The translations under genes were made by a program, and so were the position numbers. This document shows, piece by piece, positions 58,101-64,000 of a DNA stretch of 64,000 bases. Each line of letters begins with the position of its first letter. Positions within the stretch are counted from its first letter, which is position 1. A model generated the notes under the pieces. It searched no databases. It worked only from the letters and a program-made list of their open reading frames with translations, and had not been told where the DNA came from. The DNA is from Neoarius graeffei (taxonomy: Eukaryota; Chordata; Actinopteri; Siluriformes; Ariidae), in NCBI RefSeq assembly GCF_027579695.1, contig NC_083581.1, positions 60,145,200 through 60,209,199 of the forward strand, read 5' to 3'.

Positions 58101-61100
58101 CCCACTGAGTGCTTTAAGAACAAATAATAAAACTTTAAATTGTATTCTGAAAAAGACTGGGAGCCAGTGCAAGGAGGCCAGAATGGGAGTGATGTGCTCA
58201 CGTCTCCTGGTGCCAGTTAAAAGACGTGCAGCTGCGTTTTGGACCAGCTGTAAACGTCTAAGTGAGGTTTGAGGGAGGCCAAGATAAAGGGAATTGCAAT
58301 AATCCAGTCGTGATGTGATAAAAGCATGGATGACTATTTCAAGATCGTTATGAGATAGGAAGGATTTGAGGCGGGAAATCACTCTGAGTTGGTAAAAACT
58401 ATTTTTGACCACAGTGCTAATCTGTTTGTCAAGACAGAGATCGGAGTCAAGGAAGACACCCAGGTTTCTGGCAGAGGGTGTGACATGAGGAGTGAGGTGA
58501 CCTAAATCATTCACTGTAGTGCATCTTGCCTTGGAGGGACCAAAAATAATGACTTCAGTCTTGTCACCATTTAGCTGGAGGAAGTTGTTAGCCATCCAAT
58601 TTCTGATGTCTTCAAGACAGACAAGGAGAGATTGGATGGAGTCCCTAGATTTTAAGGGCAAATACAATTGTGAGTCATCAGCATAAAGGTGAAAGGAAAT
58701 GTTGTGCTTTCTAATGATGTCACCAAGTGGGAGCATGTAGAGACTGAAAAGCATGGGACCCAAGATGGACCCCTGGGGGACCCCATAGGAGACAGAGAAT
58801 TCAAGCGCGCAGTTCATGCAAGATAGCCCAGGAATTTACAGGAACTGGAGGCTTTTTGCCAAGAAGAATGGGCAGCTTTACCATCTGAGAAAATAAAGAG
58901 CCTCATCCACAACTACCACAAAAGACTTCAGGCTGTCATTGATGTTAGAGGGGGCAATACACGGTATTAAGAACCTGGGGTATGTAAACTTTTGATCAGG
59001 GTCATTTGGATGTTTTTTGTTGTCATTATGATTTTAAAAATAGAAAACACAGTTGTTTATCAATAAATGGTTTCAACCAACCACTAACCATGAGTGGGGA
59101 AAAAAGTTTGTGTTATCATTCATATTCTCTGAAAAAAGGCCAAGAAAGCAAAAATTCTGCCAGGGTATGTAAACTTATGAGCACAACTGTAACTCTAACA
59201 AGTGGACATCACCTACCGGATCCGTATTTTAATTAAAGAGTGGACAGACGATGTTAGTAAGGTGTTTTTTTTTTTTTTTTTCCTCTGATACCTGAAGGCA
59301 GTCATACTATTTACAAAAAATGTCAAACTCAAAAAAAAAAAAAAAATCTATTTACAAAAGTAACCTGCCATCAACATTCTGGTTACAGCGAGACTACAAC
59401 TTGATTAACAATGGGACATTCATATTCATTTTGTTTTAATCAAATTATGCCAGTGATGTGATGGCAATGTGGCTTTAGCTACAACAGCAAATACCAACAC
59501 TAAACAGCAATTTGCAGGAGGGAATGGCATGAAAGGAATGATAGTGTAAAGAGCGCAGCTAAGAGAAATCAGAGCTGCGTAAAAAGCGAGAGGCAGAGAG
59601 CAGAAATGAAACTGAACGGGGCGGGAGCTAGGTTAGAGCAGTCAACGTAAGTTGGCATTTCGAGTGAGGGCACACAATTTTACCTTTCCATCCTTGCTTT
59701 AAAATTGTGATTTTCGGCATACGCAAATAATGATGGCACAAAATCTGGACTGCTTGAGTCAAGCGAGACCTCTCCTACAAACAAAATTGCATGTAAAGCT
59801 AAGTTAACATGCTAACAATATTCATTACATTGTGTAACTATGACCCAGCTAATCAGACAAACGTTACCAAAGTATTTTGCTACATCAATAAACGAAGACT
59901 AGAAAGAATAAAAAAAAGATTTAATAAATAGCCTGATCTTACCTGTGACGAAGTGGGCGCTGCAAACCCGCGCATTTTTGATGGTGCTTTCATCCCAGTC
60001 TACACGTTTGATGGCTTGTAGCCATATGGCCCTTTTCCACTACCCTTTTTCAGCTCAACACGGCTCGCGTTTCGACTACTTCAGAGCAGCACGACTCCGC
60101 TCGCTTCAGCCCTGCTTAGCTCCCAAAACTCGCACGGTTTTGGAGTGGGGCTGAAGCGAGCCAAACCGAGCCGAGTGGGGATGGGGGCGTGAGGACACTC
60201 CCCTGTGCACTGATTGGTGGGGAGGAGTGTCCTCACATGCCCACACACGCCCCGCGAGCACGCTGGGATCTGTAAACACCGTAAACCCGGAAGAAGAATT
60301 ACGAATTACAAGAATTTCTGAAGCCTTATGCGCCTCGCCTCATCTATACGCTCTTGCCAGTATCTGTTGGCGTTGTCGGTGACAACAAGCCACAGCACCA
60401 AGACCAGCAACACTAACGACTCCATGTCCTCCATGTTTATTGTTTACTATCCGGGTCGTGAGACTACCGCTTAAAAGGTCACTGATGTCACTGTTTGCGC
60501 CGCCTAACGACATCACGTGACGTCCACCCACTTTCGCTAACTCCACCCAATGTGTCCACCCACTTCCAGCCAGCACGGTTCAGCGCGGTTGTAGTCGAAA
60601 TGCAACTCCAACAGCCCCGCTCAGCCCGACTCAGCACCGCACGGCTCAGCCCAACTCAGCCGCGTTGGTAGTGGAAAAGCAGCAATAGACGTCGGCGGGT
60701 TTTTTTTTTTTTTTTTGGAATGGGTGAGATCCTGCTGGAATTCTGTACATTTTAACCCCATCACTGCTACGATTCTGACACCCGACAACACAACTAGGCA
60801 TTTCTTCCAAATATTTCTTCTCGTCTCTACCGTCGCTGAGTCTATTTTGGGTCCAGGCTGCGCGCGCAATTTCCTCTTGTGTATGAATGACGTTTACTGC
60901 GAAGGGGTCTATATGTGCTTTAAAAGACAAATGGTCATCAATCAAGAAACCCAGATATTTAAAAGTAGATACAAGTTCAATTTGTTGACAATGACAAACT
61001 GATTTGACCTTGCTGATTTTGAATTAGTGAAAAACACAAGTTTTGTTTTATCAGCATTTAGAACAAGTTGCAATTCATCCCTGATGGCACAGGCATAAAA

Positions 61101-63945
61101 TTAGGGATCAAATTGTGAAAGAGTGGTTCAGGAAGCATGAGGAATCATTTTCACAGAGTCCTGATCTTAACCCCAGTGAAAGTCTTTGGGATGTGCTGGA
61201 GAAGACTTTAGAATGGTTCAACTCTCCCATCAGCAAGACAAAATGAATGCAACTCTGGGTGGAAATAAATGTTGAGGTTGTATAAGGTTGTTGAAACAAT
61301 GCCACAGTGACTGTGTGCCATAATCAAAGTTAAAGGCAGCCCAACGCTTCGTGTTTACAACTTTTTTTATTTTTAAGCTGGGCAGTGTATTGAGGTTTTT
61401 CACCCACGTGACCAAGTCATGTGATGCTGCCATTTTGGACGTCACGGCTCGAATCAGTTTGAATGCGAGGAAGGCGACAAATGAAAAACATAAAAGAAAA
61501 AGGAGCGAGATGCAGAAAACACCTTCACTATCCAGCGACGTAGGGCATTTACAGGGCGAGCAGAGGGAGAGGTATTTGCAAAAATTGAGGTTAGCAGGCT
61601 TGGAGAACGACGTTTACCTGCTTCCACCAGGATTGTTCACTGACGTTCAGAAGTACACGAAGCCCTCGTCTTTACCTGACTTCGGCCCACATGATCTGTA
61701 TACCTATGTCGTTAAAAACCCATCGCCATACACAGGTATTGATCTGAAAGCGTATAAGAGTTTGGATACCTACAAATATTTTGTGTCAGGCTGGGTAACA
61801 TGCCTACATCAGCGGGTCGTCCCTGGAGCCGGTGGTCGCCATCTTATTACAGCTAAGGTTCGTTCACATTTTCATTTACTTTCGGTCCTCAGGATAAACA
61901 AAATGTTATTAAATGTCATTGAAATAACTTCTTAGTCTGTTGAGACATGGCAGTTATAAATTTGCTGTTACCAGGCAATGACCAAGAACTGTATTATTAG
62001 GGTCGGTGTCTGTGTTGTAGCAGTGTACTAGCAGCTAGCTGTTAGCACTAGCTAATGTCAACATCATAGCTGGTATGTTACTGTAGCAATGTTTACGTTC
62101 AGTCATTTGGATGACTGTTAAAACCTTTCAGTCTCAAGTTTTTCCTTTACTGTATTTACTAGTTTACTGTAATTATGATCCGGCAGCTATTTACACCGGA
62201 TCCAGTGTAAATAGCTGCCGGAGCGCGCTCCGGCTTGCTCCCCCTCAAATTAAGCAGCTGCTTAATTTGATGGGGAGCAAGCTGGAGCGTGCTCCAGAAC
62301 CTTGGCCGGAGCACTCCGGGAGCAAGCCGGAGCGTACTCCGGGAGCAAGCCGGAGCGCGCTGCTTAATTTGAGGGGGAGCAAGCCGGAGCGCGCTCCGGC
62401 AGCTATTTACACTGGATCCGGTGTAAATAGCTACCGGATCATAATTACAGTAAACTAGTAAATACAGTAAAGGAAAAACTTGAGACTGAAAGGTTTTAAC
62501 AGTCATCCAAATGACTGAACGTAAACATTGCTACAGTAACATACCAGCTATGATGATGTTGACATTTAGCTAGCTTGACCTTCAAAATGGCGGACACCGG
62601 GGCATCACGTGACCCTGTGACGTCAGGTGAAAAACCTCAATAATAAATTGCAAAGGCAGCATAAAATGCTAAACACGCTTGATTTAATAAAGACCAATTT
62701 TCTGGTAGACAACATGGAATATGTGTCAGGCACTTCAGAGCATTACTGCTACATTAACATGTGTATATAAATTTTTTTTACAGTTTGTAAACATAAACTG
62801 ATGACCTGTTAGCTAATATTGATGTATTTTCAGTGAAGAAATGTTACTATTGCTCTGTCTTTTGTTTACTGTAGGACACAGGCCTGGGAAGCCTCCATGT
62901 CTTCAATCCTATCTTTGGCAAGAAGAGCCATATCAGTGTTCCGGCTTTGTCCAGACCTGTCCTTCAGTCTCTGTTGCTGCCCATAATGGATCAGGACTAT
63001 TCCAAAGTCCTTCTTCTGATAGACGATCAGTATAAGGTCAGCTTTACTGAATCTGTCGATTGACGTTTCTCTGAAATAGATTTCTTTCATGACACGAACC
63101 TCTCTGTTTGTTCTGCAGGTCACAGCTTTCCCATCCACTAAGAATGTCTTGCAGCAGCTGCAAGAGATGGCGTCTTCCATTTTCTTCTACCTGGTGGATT
63201 CCAGTCAGGGCAGACTCTCTGGTTTCCGTCTACTTAAGGATCTGTCCACTGAACTCATCTGGGAGGTGGTCATCCCCACTGAGGTGCAGAAAATAGTGGG
63301 AGTGAAAGGCAAGCGTGCTAATGAGCATGTCCACTCCCAGGGCAGAGTCATGGGGGACCGCAGTGTGCTTTATAAGGTATTTCTGAGCTCATTATCAAGT
63401 ACTATAAATACAGACTCTCAGGCCTAGTCTACACTAACATGGGTAACTCATTTATTTATTATCCATAAACACAAATGGTGGAAATGACAGGAAGATCATG
63501 GAGCAGACACCCATTGCACATGCTCAATATTCCATTCCTAAAAATCATTTTCATGTTTTATTGTGGACAGGAACCTTTTAGGAAACGAACTTCAAACACC
63601 AGTCTGTGCAAACCAAAAAAACCTTTCTTTTCAGATTTACCCTTTGGACTAGGCCTTAGTCCTAGCTAACCTCAAACTCTTGATTTTGTGTGTGAGAGAT
63701 ATAAAAAATTAATTAAAGCTTAACAATTTGGTTCTCACTTATTGTACTTATCAGTACATCTTTCCCTCTAGTATCTGAACCCCAACCTGCTTGCAGTGGT
63801 CACTGAAAGCACAGACACGCATCAGGAGCGCAGTTTTGTGGGGATTTTCCTTATCGATGGCGTGACTGGCCGTATTGTCCATGAAGCTGTGCAAAGGAAG
63901 GCACGAGGACCGGTTCACTTTGTGCACTCGGAGAACTGGGTAGTG
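30306..63945 (+). CDS. emc1: ER membrane protein complex subunit 1 (EMC1), exons 1-18, continues past window
   Basis: Exons: 30306-30397, 32069-32196, 34566-34631, 34718-34811, 34894-35022, 37300-37426, 45953-46108, 46234-46401, 46494-46565, 46641-46739, 46823-46919, 52214-52330, 52687-52695, 53711-53910, 54057-54206, 62875-63036, 63119-63376, 63772-63945; 766 codons, all phases compatible. Residues 1-20 ([20 protein letters not shown]) are a signal peptide. [14 protein letters not shown] follows, then lumenal beta-propeller strands: [36 protein letters not shown]. Near residues 505-565 lie [20 protein letters not shown] and [13 protein letters not shown], highly conserved in EMC1. Human EMC1 is about 990 residues, so the C-terminal domain and single membrane segment lie beyond the window. 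EMC1 scaffolds the EMC, which inserts tail-anchored and multipass proteins into the ER membrane. Introns 6, 11 and 15 carry most of the transposons; no exon is damaged. Confidence 0.95.
31096..31616. mobile_element. TA-type MITE, copy 3 of 3
   Basis: Same element and orientation as 7656-8182, in EMC1 intron 1. A TA precedes it. The right end runs into a (TG)n repeat, so the duplicated TA is lost. An 11-bp gap relative to copy 1 lies near 31494. Confidence 0.85.
31654..32021 (-). repeat. tRNA-derived SINE in EMC1 intron 1
   Basis: Minus-strand full copy with the tail at the low end inside a (TC)n run and the head at about 32000-32020. It stops about 50 bp before the exon 2 acceptor (32069). 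The intervening T-rich tract serves as polypyrimidine tract. Confidence 0.85.
32640..32910 (-). repeat. Candidate second tRNA-derived SINE
   Basis: On minus, CCTAGCGGTTAGCGTGTCTG (box A) and GGGAGTTCTACTC (box B-like) lie about 25 bp apart at the head, 32860-32906. The body runs to lower coordinates. The 3' limit is unclear. Confidence 0.45.
33131..33460. repeat. (CT)n-rich low-complexity tract
   Basis: Imperfect TCTCTG/TCTCGG repeats with a pure (TC)n core at about 33310-33371. Open frames here on both strands (Ser/Leu-rich or Arg/Glu-rich) are artefacts of the repeat. Confidence 0.95.
33737..34162 (-). repeat. LINE 3' tail followed by a SINE
   Basis: 33737-33790 (ATTTATATAGCGCTTTTCTC) is the 3' end of a minus-strand L2-type LINE like the one at 57708. 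33803-34162 is a minus-strand SINE of the main family. Target duplications are not clear. Confidence 0.7.
35282..36798 (+). mobile_element. Tc1-like transposon, degenerate
   Basis: The ends CAGTTATGGTCAGAAGTTTA and CTTCTGACCACAACTG are inverted. On plus, [20 protein letters not shown] (ATG 35689) starts a Tc1 transposase. [13 protein letters not shown] gives the first Asp, and a region near 36300 reads [13 protein letters not shown] (second Asp). Several frameshifts and stops make it inactive. It sits inside the Crypton-like repeat. Confidence 0.8.
36867..37105. repeat. Unclassified AGCTCATCCGGCC element, short copy
   Basis: It starts TTAGCTCATCCGGCCGCAGG, includes AATCGCTGCTACTCCTACAG and CAATGTTCCCCAGGTGGATG, and ends GAGGCTG plus a T-run. 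The longer copy at 40437-40835 shares start, middle and end. No TIR or ORF is seen. The T-run end hints at a retro-inserted sequence. Confidence 0.65.
38015..39624 (-). mobile_element. Tc1-like transposon nested in hAT
   Basis: The ends CAACCCCGATTCCAAAAAAG and its near complement are flanked by TA (38013-38014 and 39625-39626). It is about 1.6 kb and the best preserved DNA transposon in the window. Confidence 0.9.
38233..39141 (-). CDS. Tc1-like transposase, 302-codon open frame, N-terminus frameshifted
   Basis: The open frame begins [20 protein letters not shown], in the second half of the paired HTH, then [11 protein letters not shown]. The catalytic triad is complete: Asp in [10 protein letters not shown], Asp in FQHDNAKPH, Glu in [11 protein letters not shown]. 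It ends KRKGDVSQW and stop. Family members are about 340 residues. The missing first 35-40 codons ([11 protein letters not shown]) lie upstream in another frame, broken near an ATGATG-rich stretch at about 39150. Otherwise intact and probably young. Confidence 0.85.
   Translation of the reverse strand: MHNIIKRFRESGQISVRKGQGRKTILGARDLRALRRHCITYRHASVLEITKWAQEYFQRTLSVNTIHRAIRHCQLKLYSSKKKPYLNVIQKRRRLLWPKAHLKWTVAKWKTVLWSDESKFEVLYGNQGRRVIRTKEEKDDPSCYQRSVQKPASLMVWGCISACGMGSLHIWKDTINAERYIQVLEQHMLPSRRRLFQGRPCIFQHDNAKPHTASITASWLRRRRVRVLNWPACSPDLSPIENIWRIIKRKIRQKRPKTVEQLESYIRQEWVNIPIPKLEQLVSSVPRRLQTVVKRKGDVSQW
39720..39987 (+). pseudogene. BED-like zinc-finger exon of a hAT transposase
   Basis: It starts [20 protein letters not shown]. 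After a frameshift it reads [20 protein letters not shown] and [13 protein letters not shown] before a GTACGT donor. Cys-x2-Cys and His-x4-His fit a BED-type finger. It is a broken first exon of the element's own transposase. Confidence 0.55.
40138..40184. repeat. (AT)n microsatellite
   Basis: About 23 AT units near the right end of the hAT element. Confidence 0.95.
40437..40835. repeat. Unclassified AGCTCATCCGGC element, long copy
   Basis: Longer relative of 36867-37105. It contains AATCGCTGCTACTCCTACAG twice (about 40520 and 40745) and ends GAGGCTATTTTT. The duplication of the central block suggests an internal tandem duplication. Confidence 0.65.
40887..41579 (-). mobile_element. Tc1 deletion derivative, family of 16682
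   Basis: Both ends are CAGTGGTGCTTGAAAGTTTG and complement, flanked by TA (40885-40886 and 41580-41581). Only the transposase C-terminus ([20 protein letters not shown], with the catalytic Glu) remains on minus at 41129-41335. Length is 693 bp against 1612 bp for the full copy. Confidence 0.88.
41925..42800 (+). pseudogene. Tc1-like transposase, decayed
   Basis: [20 protein letters not shown] (HTH end), [20 protein letters not shown] (first Asp), [11 protein letters not shown] and, in another frame, the region around the catalytic Glu ([15 protein letters not shown], where Glu is replaced by Lys) with [17 protein letters not shown]. It is the same subfamily as the transposase at 38233. Stops and frameshifts are scattered throughout. 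Confidence 0.75.
43036..43477. other. EMC1 intron 6 DNA, nothing recognised
   Basis: AT-rich intron sequence without ORFs, exons or repeats that I recognise, between the old Tc1 and the TTA-target element. Confidence 0.5.
43752..43838. repeat. Hairpin with about 40-nt arms
   Basis: AAGGGGAGCTGTTGCCTTTT and TGGCTCCTCATGAACAATAG are followed after six bases by their complement, with two or three mismatches. Transcribed, it would form a pre-miRNA-sized stem. It lies inside the TTA element and also contains a short open frame with no homology that I recognise. Confidence 0.75.
44010..44385 (+). repeat. tRNA-derived SINE with 10-bp target duplication
   Basis: Plus-strand full-length copy. The duplication is ATCCTACGTA (44000-44009 and 44386-44395). 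Box A is TAGTGGTTAGTGC and box B is GGTTCGAGCCC, both well kept. The tail is (GAGAT)n. Confidence 0.92.
44626..45466. mobile_element. hAT MITE with perfect 8-bp duplication
   Basis: The ends CAGGGCTTTGAACCAGAATT and GAACCGGTTCAAAGCCCTG are flanked by CTTGTGAG (44618-44625 and 45467-45474). The subterminal regions are full of GTTCC/GGAAC motifs. No coding capacity. Confidence 0.88.
47173..47400 (+). pseudogene. Second conserved gene, 5' exon, element B (cut by satellite)
   Basis: From [20 protein letters not shown] the frame continues through [20 protein letters not shown] and [18 protein letters not shown], then is lost in the satellite. The frame is open upstream without an ATG. Nearly identical to 61510 onward in element C, and related by block order to elements A and D. 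Confidence 0.6.
47400..48345. repeat. GC-rich satellite of 34- and 55-bp modules
   Basis: The basic unit (GAGCAAGCCGGCGCGCGCTG then CTTAATTTGAGGGA) is 34 bp. A 21-bp module GGAGCACTCCGGGAGCAAGC-C is inserted in many copies, giving 55 bp. A further module with AACCTCGGCCGGAG appears in some units. Each unit contains short palindromes (CCGGAGCACTCCGG, GCGCGCGC). Open frames in this array are repeat artefacts. A short version is in element C (62218-62400). Confidence 0.9.
48346..48390. repeat. Palindromic cap next to the satellite
   Basis: GGCAGCTATTTATACTGGAT and its complement meet at a GGATCC centre with one mismatch. The same palindrome flanks the satellite on both sides in element C (62180-62222 and 62399-62440). 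Confidence 0.8.
48654..48822 (-). pseudogene. THAP zinc-finger exon (frameshifted), element B
   Basis: [20 protein letters not shown] gives the first Cys pair. SFYRIPTEK and RWIAAINR (the conserved Trp region) follow, and the exon ends [10 protein letters not shown] before a GTAAGA donor. At least two single-base shifts interrupt it. The finger layout matches the THAP consensus (C-x2-4-C, Trp, C-x2-H). Confidence 0.7.
49355..49933. mobile_element. Complete CACTC-GGCCACTTT TIR element
   Basis: The ends CACTCGCCGGCCACTTTAAT and ATAAAATGGCCAGTGGGTG are flanked by TA. Non-coding. Fragments lie at 8316 and 25985. The DNA between element B and this one (48945-49350) is plain intron. Confidence 0.75.
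49944..50759. mobile_element. hAT MITE (CAGTGTTTCTC)
   Basis: The ends CAGTGTTTCTCAAACTTTTT and TTTGCGAAACACTG. The flanks share CTCTAA (49938-49943 and 50760-50765), and CTCTAACA if the terminal CA is counted. It contains mirrored GACCACTT motifs and no ORF. It starts ten bases after the previous element. Confidence 0.75.
50774..51963. mobile_element. TIR element with CTACGTTCAGACTGCA ends
   Basis: The ends ACTACGTTCAGACTGCACCC and GGTTGCAGTCTGAACGTAGT are inverted. Repeated ATCCGATTTTTT motifs sit at the left, with AATCGGATTTCAC at the right. No transposase. Target duplication unclear; class not assigned. Confidence 0.7.
52687..52695 (+). CDS. emc1: EMC1 9-nt micro-exon (Ala-Ile-Gln)
   Basis: CTATTCAAG sits between an AG acceptor (ATCCAG) and a GTAATT donor. 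It keeps the frame between exon 12 (ending GKKA) and exon 14 (starting [10 protein letters not shown]), adding AIQ. Skipping it also keeps the frame, so it may be alternatively used. I recall an EMC1 isoform difference at this position in mammals but could not check it. Confidence 0.7.
52906..53673. mobile_element. TTA-target MITE, copy 2 of 2 (inverted)
   Basis: Reverse copy of 12661-13454, with TTA at 52903-52905 and 53674-53676. Its right end is 37 bp before the exon 14 acceptor of EMC1, so the branch point of that intron is within or right next to it. Confidence 0.88.
54583..54948 (+). repeat. tRNA-derived SINE with 10-bp target duplication
   Basis: Plus-strand full copy. The duplication is ATCTGATACC (54573-54582 and 54949-54958). 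Boxes A and B are intact. Confidence 0.92.
55537..55910 (-). repeat. tRNA-derived SINE nested in the LINE
   Basis: Minus-strand full copy between the LINE 3' UTR and its coding part. The head at 55870-55910 has both polymerase III boxes. A-rich flanks hide the target duplication. Confidence 0.88.
57708..58818 (-). mobile_element. 5'-truncated L2-like LINE
   Basis: The 4-bp duplication CAAG (57704-57707 and 58819-58822) flanks it. The 3' end at low coordinates has the microsatellite tail (CTTA)n on minus. The 3' UTR includes the AGCACTTTGGTCAGTG block. 5' truncation inside the reverse transcriptase is typical of target-primed insertion. Confidence 0.85.
57858..58817 (-). CDS. L2-like reverse transcriptase C-terminal half (319 codons, open)
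   Basis: The frame is open from the truncation point. [19 protein letters not shown] (RT motif 4), [13 protein letters not shown] (YADD catalytic motif 5), [20 protein letters not shown] and [10 protein letters not shown] (motifs 6-7) are followed by the thumb-like C-terminal region ([34 protein letters not shown]), ending [10 protein letters not shown]. The endonuclease and N-terminal RT are lost by truncation, but the remaining frame has no stop, so insertion was recent. Confidence 0.88.
   Translation of the reverse strand: MNCALEFSVSYGVPQGSILGPMLFSLYMLPLGDIIRKHNISFHLYADDSQLYLPLKSRDSIQSLLVCLEDIRNWMANNFLQLNGDKTEVIIFGPSKARCTTVNDLGHLTPHVTPSARNLGVFLDSDLCLDKQISTVVKNSFYQLRVISRLKSFLSHNDLEIVIHAFITSRLDYCNSLYLGLPQTSLRRLQLVQNAAARLLTGTRRREHITPILASLHWLPVFFRIQFKVLLFVLKALSGLAPAYINDLLQPHSVQRSLRSSNAGLLHVPRSRLKQRGDRAFSVAAPHLWNQLPPDIRFAPSISAFKSRLKTHLYSLAFP
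59943..60801 (-). pseudogene. THAP zinc-finger exon split by a palindromic MITE, element D
   Basis: From ATG 60801: [20 protein letters not shown] and IPAGSHPFQ, with an expanded A-run. Beyond the MITE the exon resumes with [20 protein letters not shown] and SAHFVTG up to a GTAAGA donor at 59942. First Cys pair, Trp and final Cys-x2-His are present, so the finger was complete before the MITE insertion and A-run expansion. Confidence 0.7.
60027..60685. mobile_element. GC-rich palindromic MITE inside the THAP exon
   Basis: The ends CCCTTTTCCACTACC and GGTAGTGGAAAAGCAGC are flanked by TA (60025-60026 and 60686-60687). Both halves carry inverted copies of AGCTCAACACGGCTCGCG-like motifs, so most of it can fold. 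Confidence 0.75.
61510..61857 (+). CDS. Second conserved gene, 5' exon, element C (longest open copy)
   Basis: From [20 protein letters not shown] through [40 protein letters not shown] and [19 protein letters not shown] to HLITAKV, with a GTTCGT donor at 61858. The frame is also open upstream to 61351 without a convincing start. Charged N-terminus, no signal peptide. Function unknown. It shows what the cut copy in element B has lost. Confidence 0.6.
62020..62580. repeat. Long inverted repeat (about 200-bp arms) around a mini-satellite
   Basis: Left arm about 62030-62222 and right arm about 62399-62575 are near-perfect complements (AGTCATTTGGATGACTGTTA and its complement). The arms' inner ends are themselves GGATCC-centred palindromes. 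Between them are about four satellite modules (GGAGCAAGCCGGAGCG). The right arm equals 48346-48540 of element B. Confidence 0.85.
63377..63771. other. EMC1 intron 17, nothing recognised
   Basis: Ordinary AT-rich intron between exons 17 and 18, without repeats that I recognise. Confidence 0.6.
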
Positions 63946-63956
63946 GTGAGTGTGTG

Positions 63957-63993
63957 TTTTTTTGTTTGTTTGTTTGTTTGTTTGTTTGTTTTT
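63957..63993. repeat. (TTTG)n microsatellite
   Basis: Seven or more TTTG units start about ten bases after the exon 18 donor of EMC1. Confidence 0.9.
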
Positions 63994-64000
63994 CTTTTTT

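Larger units (their letters stand above)
57057..58970 (+). pseudogene. Tc1-like transposase split by a LINE, with internal deletion
   Basis: [20 protein letters not shown] and RSGRPTKI form the HTH and linker. The frame then jumps straight to [20 protein letters not shown], so about 60 residues of the second HTH half are deleted in frame. Both catalytic Asp are present (SDETK, TFQHDND) and the Glu region ([15 protein letters not shown]) ends at the LINE. After 58819 the tail resumes up to GGNTRY and a stop. Confidence 0.8.
56665..59189 (+). mobile_element. Tc1-like transposon nested in element D, split by a LINE
   Basis: The ends CAGTTGTGTTCATAAGTTTA and complement are flanked by TA (56663-56664 and 59190-59191). 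A LINE inserted at 57708-58818. Apart from this, the element is about 1.4 kb. Confidence 0.9.
56575..59255 (+). pseudogene. Second conserved gene, 5' exon, element D (split by Tc1)
   Basis: [20 protein letters not shown] and DRDRYINKL end at the Tc1 TA target. After 59190 the frame continues [12 protein letters not shown], then with a one-base shift [11 protein letters not shown] before a GTGTTT. The blocks [19 protein letters not shown] and HLPDPY align with [19 protein letters not shown] and GIDPYSL of element A. Confidence 0.6.
56504..60912. mobile_element. THAP two-gene element, copy D, nested in the LINE
   Basis: The ends ATAGACCCCTTCGCA and TGCGAAGGGGTCTAT are perfect inverted repeats, and the LINE frame resumes on both sides. 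The second-gene start runs inward on plus at the left, and the THAP exon inward on minus at the right. The second gene is cut by a Tc1 element and the THAP exon by a palindromic MITE. Without these two insertions the element would be about 1.2 kb. Confidence 0.72.
55397..61085 (-). mobile_element. LINE (non-LTR retrotransposon) 3' part, split by a SINE and element D
   Basis: The pieces are 60913-61085, 55911-56503 and 55397-55536 in transcript order. The first encodes reverse transcriptase sequence ([15 protein letters not shown], then [13 protein letters not shown]). The second carries the C-terminal RT region ([40 protein letters not shown]). The third is the 3' UTR (GCCATTCTTGGCCAGGTCTC) with an A-rich tail. 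Frames have decayed. Confidence 0.7.
55045..61387 (+). mobile_element. Old Tc1-like element split by a LINE (outermost of the nest)
   Basis: The left part (55080-55396) encodes [39 protein letters not shown] and [12 protein letters not shown]. The right part (61086-61387) continues [36 protein letters not shown], then the terminal GGGCAGTGTA. Both halves are plus strand, in the order expected of one Tc1 transposase, and the LINE lies between them. The left TIR is not identified. Confidence 0.65.
61388..62643. mobile_element. THAP-family element, copy C (THAP side lost)
   Basis: The ends TATTGAGGTTTTTCACC and GGTGAAAAACCTCAATA are inverted. CACGTGAC is near both, and CCATTTTGGACGTCACGGC / AAAATGGCGG flank them internally. 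The second-gene exon (61510-61857) runs inward on plus. The right half is a large palindrome around a short satellite instead of a THAP exon. It starts directly at the end of the old Tc1 (GCAGTGTA), in EMC1 intron 15. Confidence 0.72.

Overview
This is a window of teleost nuclear DNA. The introns have GT..AG borders, and the intergenic and intronic DNA is packed with fish-type repeats: tRNA-derived SINEs, Tc1/mariner, hAT and PIF/Harbinger elements, a Ty3/Gypsy element and LINE 3' ends. I cannot name the species from sequence alone; a catfish-like ostariophysan is possible but unproven.

Two cellular genes were assembled exon by exon, and they diverge from each other. On the minus strand (start codon at 19895, running down to 1262 and beyond) is a Gfo/Idh/MocA-family NAD(P)-dependent oxidoreductase. 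It has twelve in-phase exons (385 codons) and its last exon was not found. On the plus strand (start codon at 30306, last exon in view ending at 63945) is EMC1, the large lumenal subunit of the ER membrane protein complex. Eighteen exons (766 codons) are visible, including a 9-nt micro-exon, and the C-terminal part lies beyond the window. The 10.4 kb between the two start codons holds a Ty3/Gypsy deletion derivative, hAT and Tc1 relics, MITEs and the presumptive EMC1 promoter.

Almost everything else is mobile DNA, much of it with exact target-site duplications. 1-8.6 kb: hAT with BED finger, SINEs, foldback and TA-type MITE. 8.9-19.9 kb: Crypton-like remnant, two Harbinger MITEs sharing one TTA, a THAP element, hAT, Tc1 copies. 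20-28 kb: Gypsy LTR element, Tc1 remnant, ZMYM-type hAT, MITE in (TA)n. EMC1 intron 6 (37.4-46.0 kb): three stacks of nested elements. EMC1 intron 11: THAP element B with a GC-rich satellite, two TIR elements. EMC1 intron 15 (54.2-62.9 kb): a five-level nest (old Tc1 > LINE > THAP element D > younger Tc1 > L2-like LINE), followed by THAP element C.

The most interesting pattern is a set of four terminal-inverted-repeat elements (A 13608-14743, B 47041-48944, C 61388-62643, D 56504-60912). A, B and D carry, at opposite ends and pointing inward, a THAP zinc-finger exon and the first exon of a second conserved protein that I cannot name with confidence. C keeps the second gene, but its THAP side is replaced by a large palindrome around a short satellite. 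This looks like a two-gene convergent DNA transposon family, with copies decayed by independent frameshifts and nested insertions.
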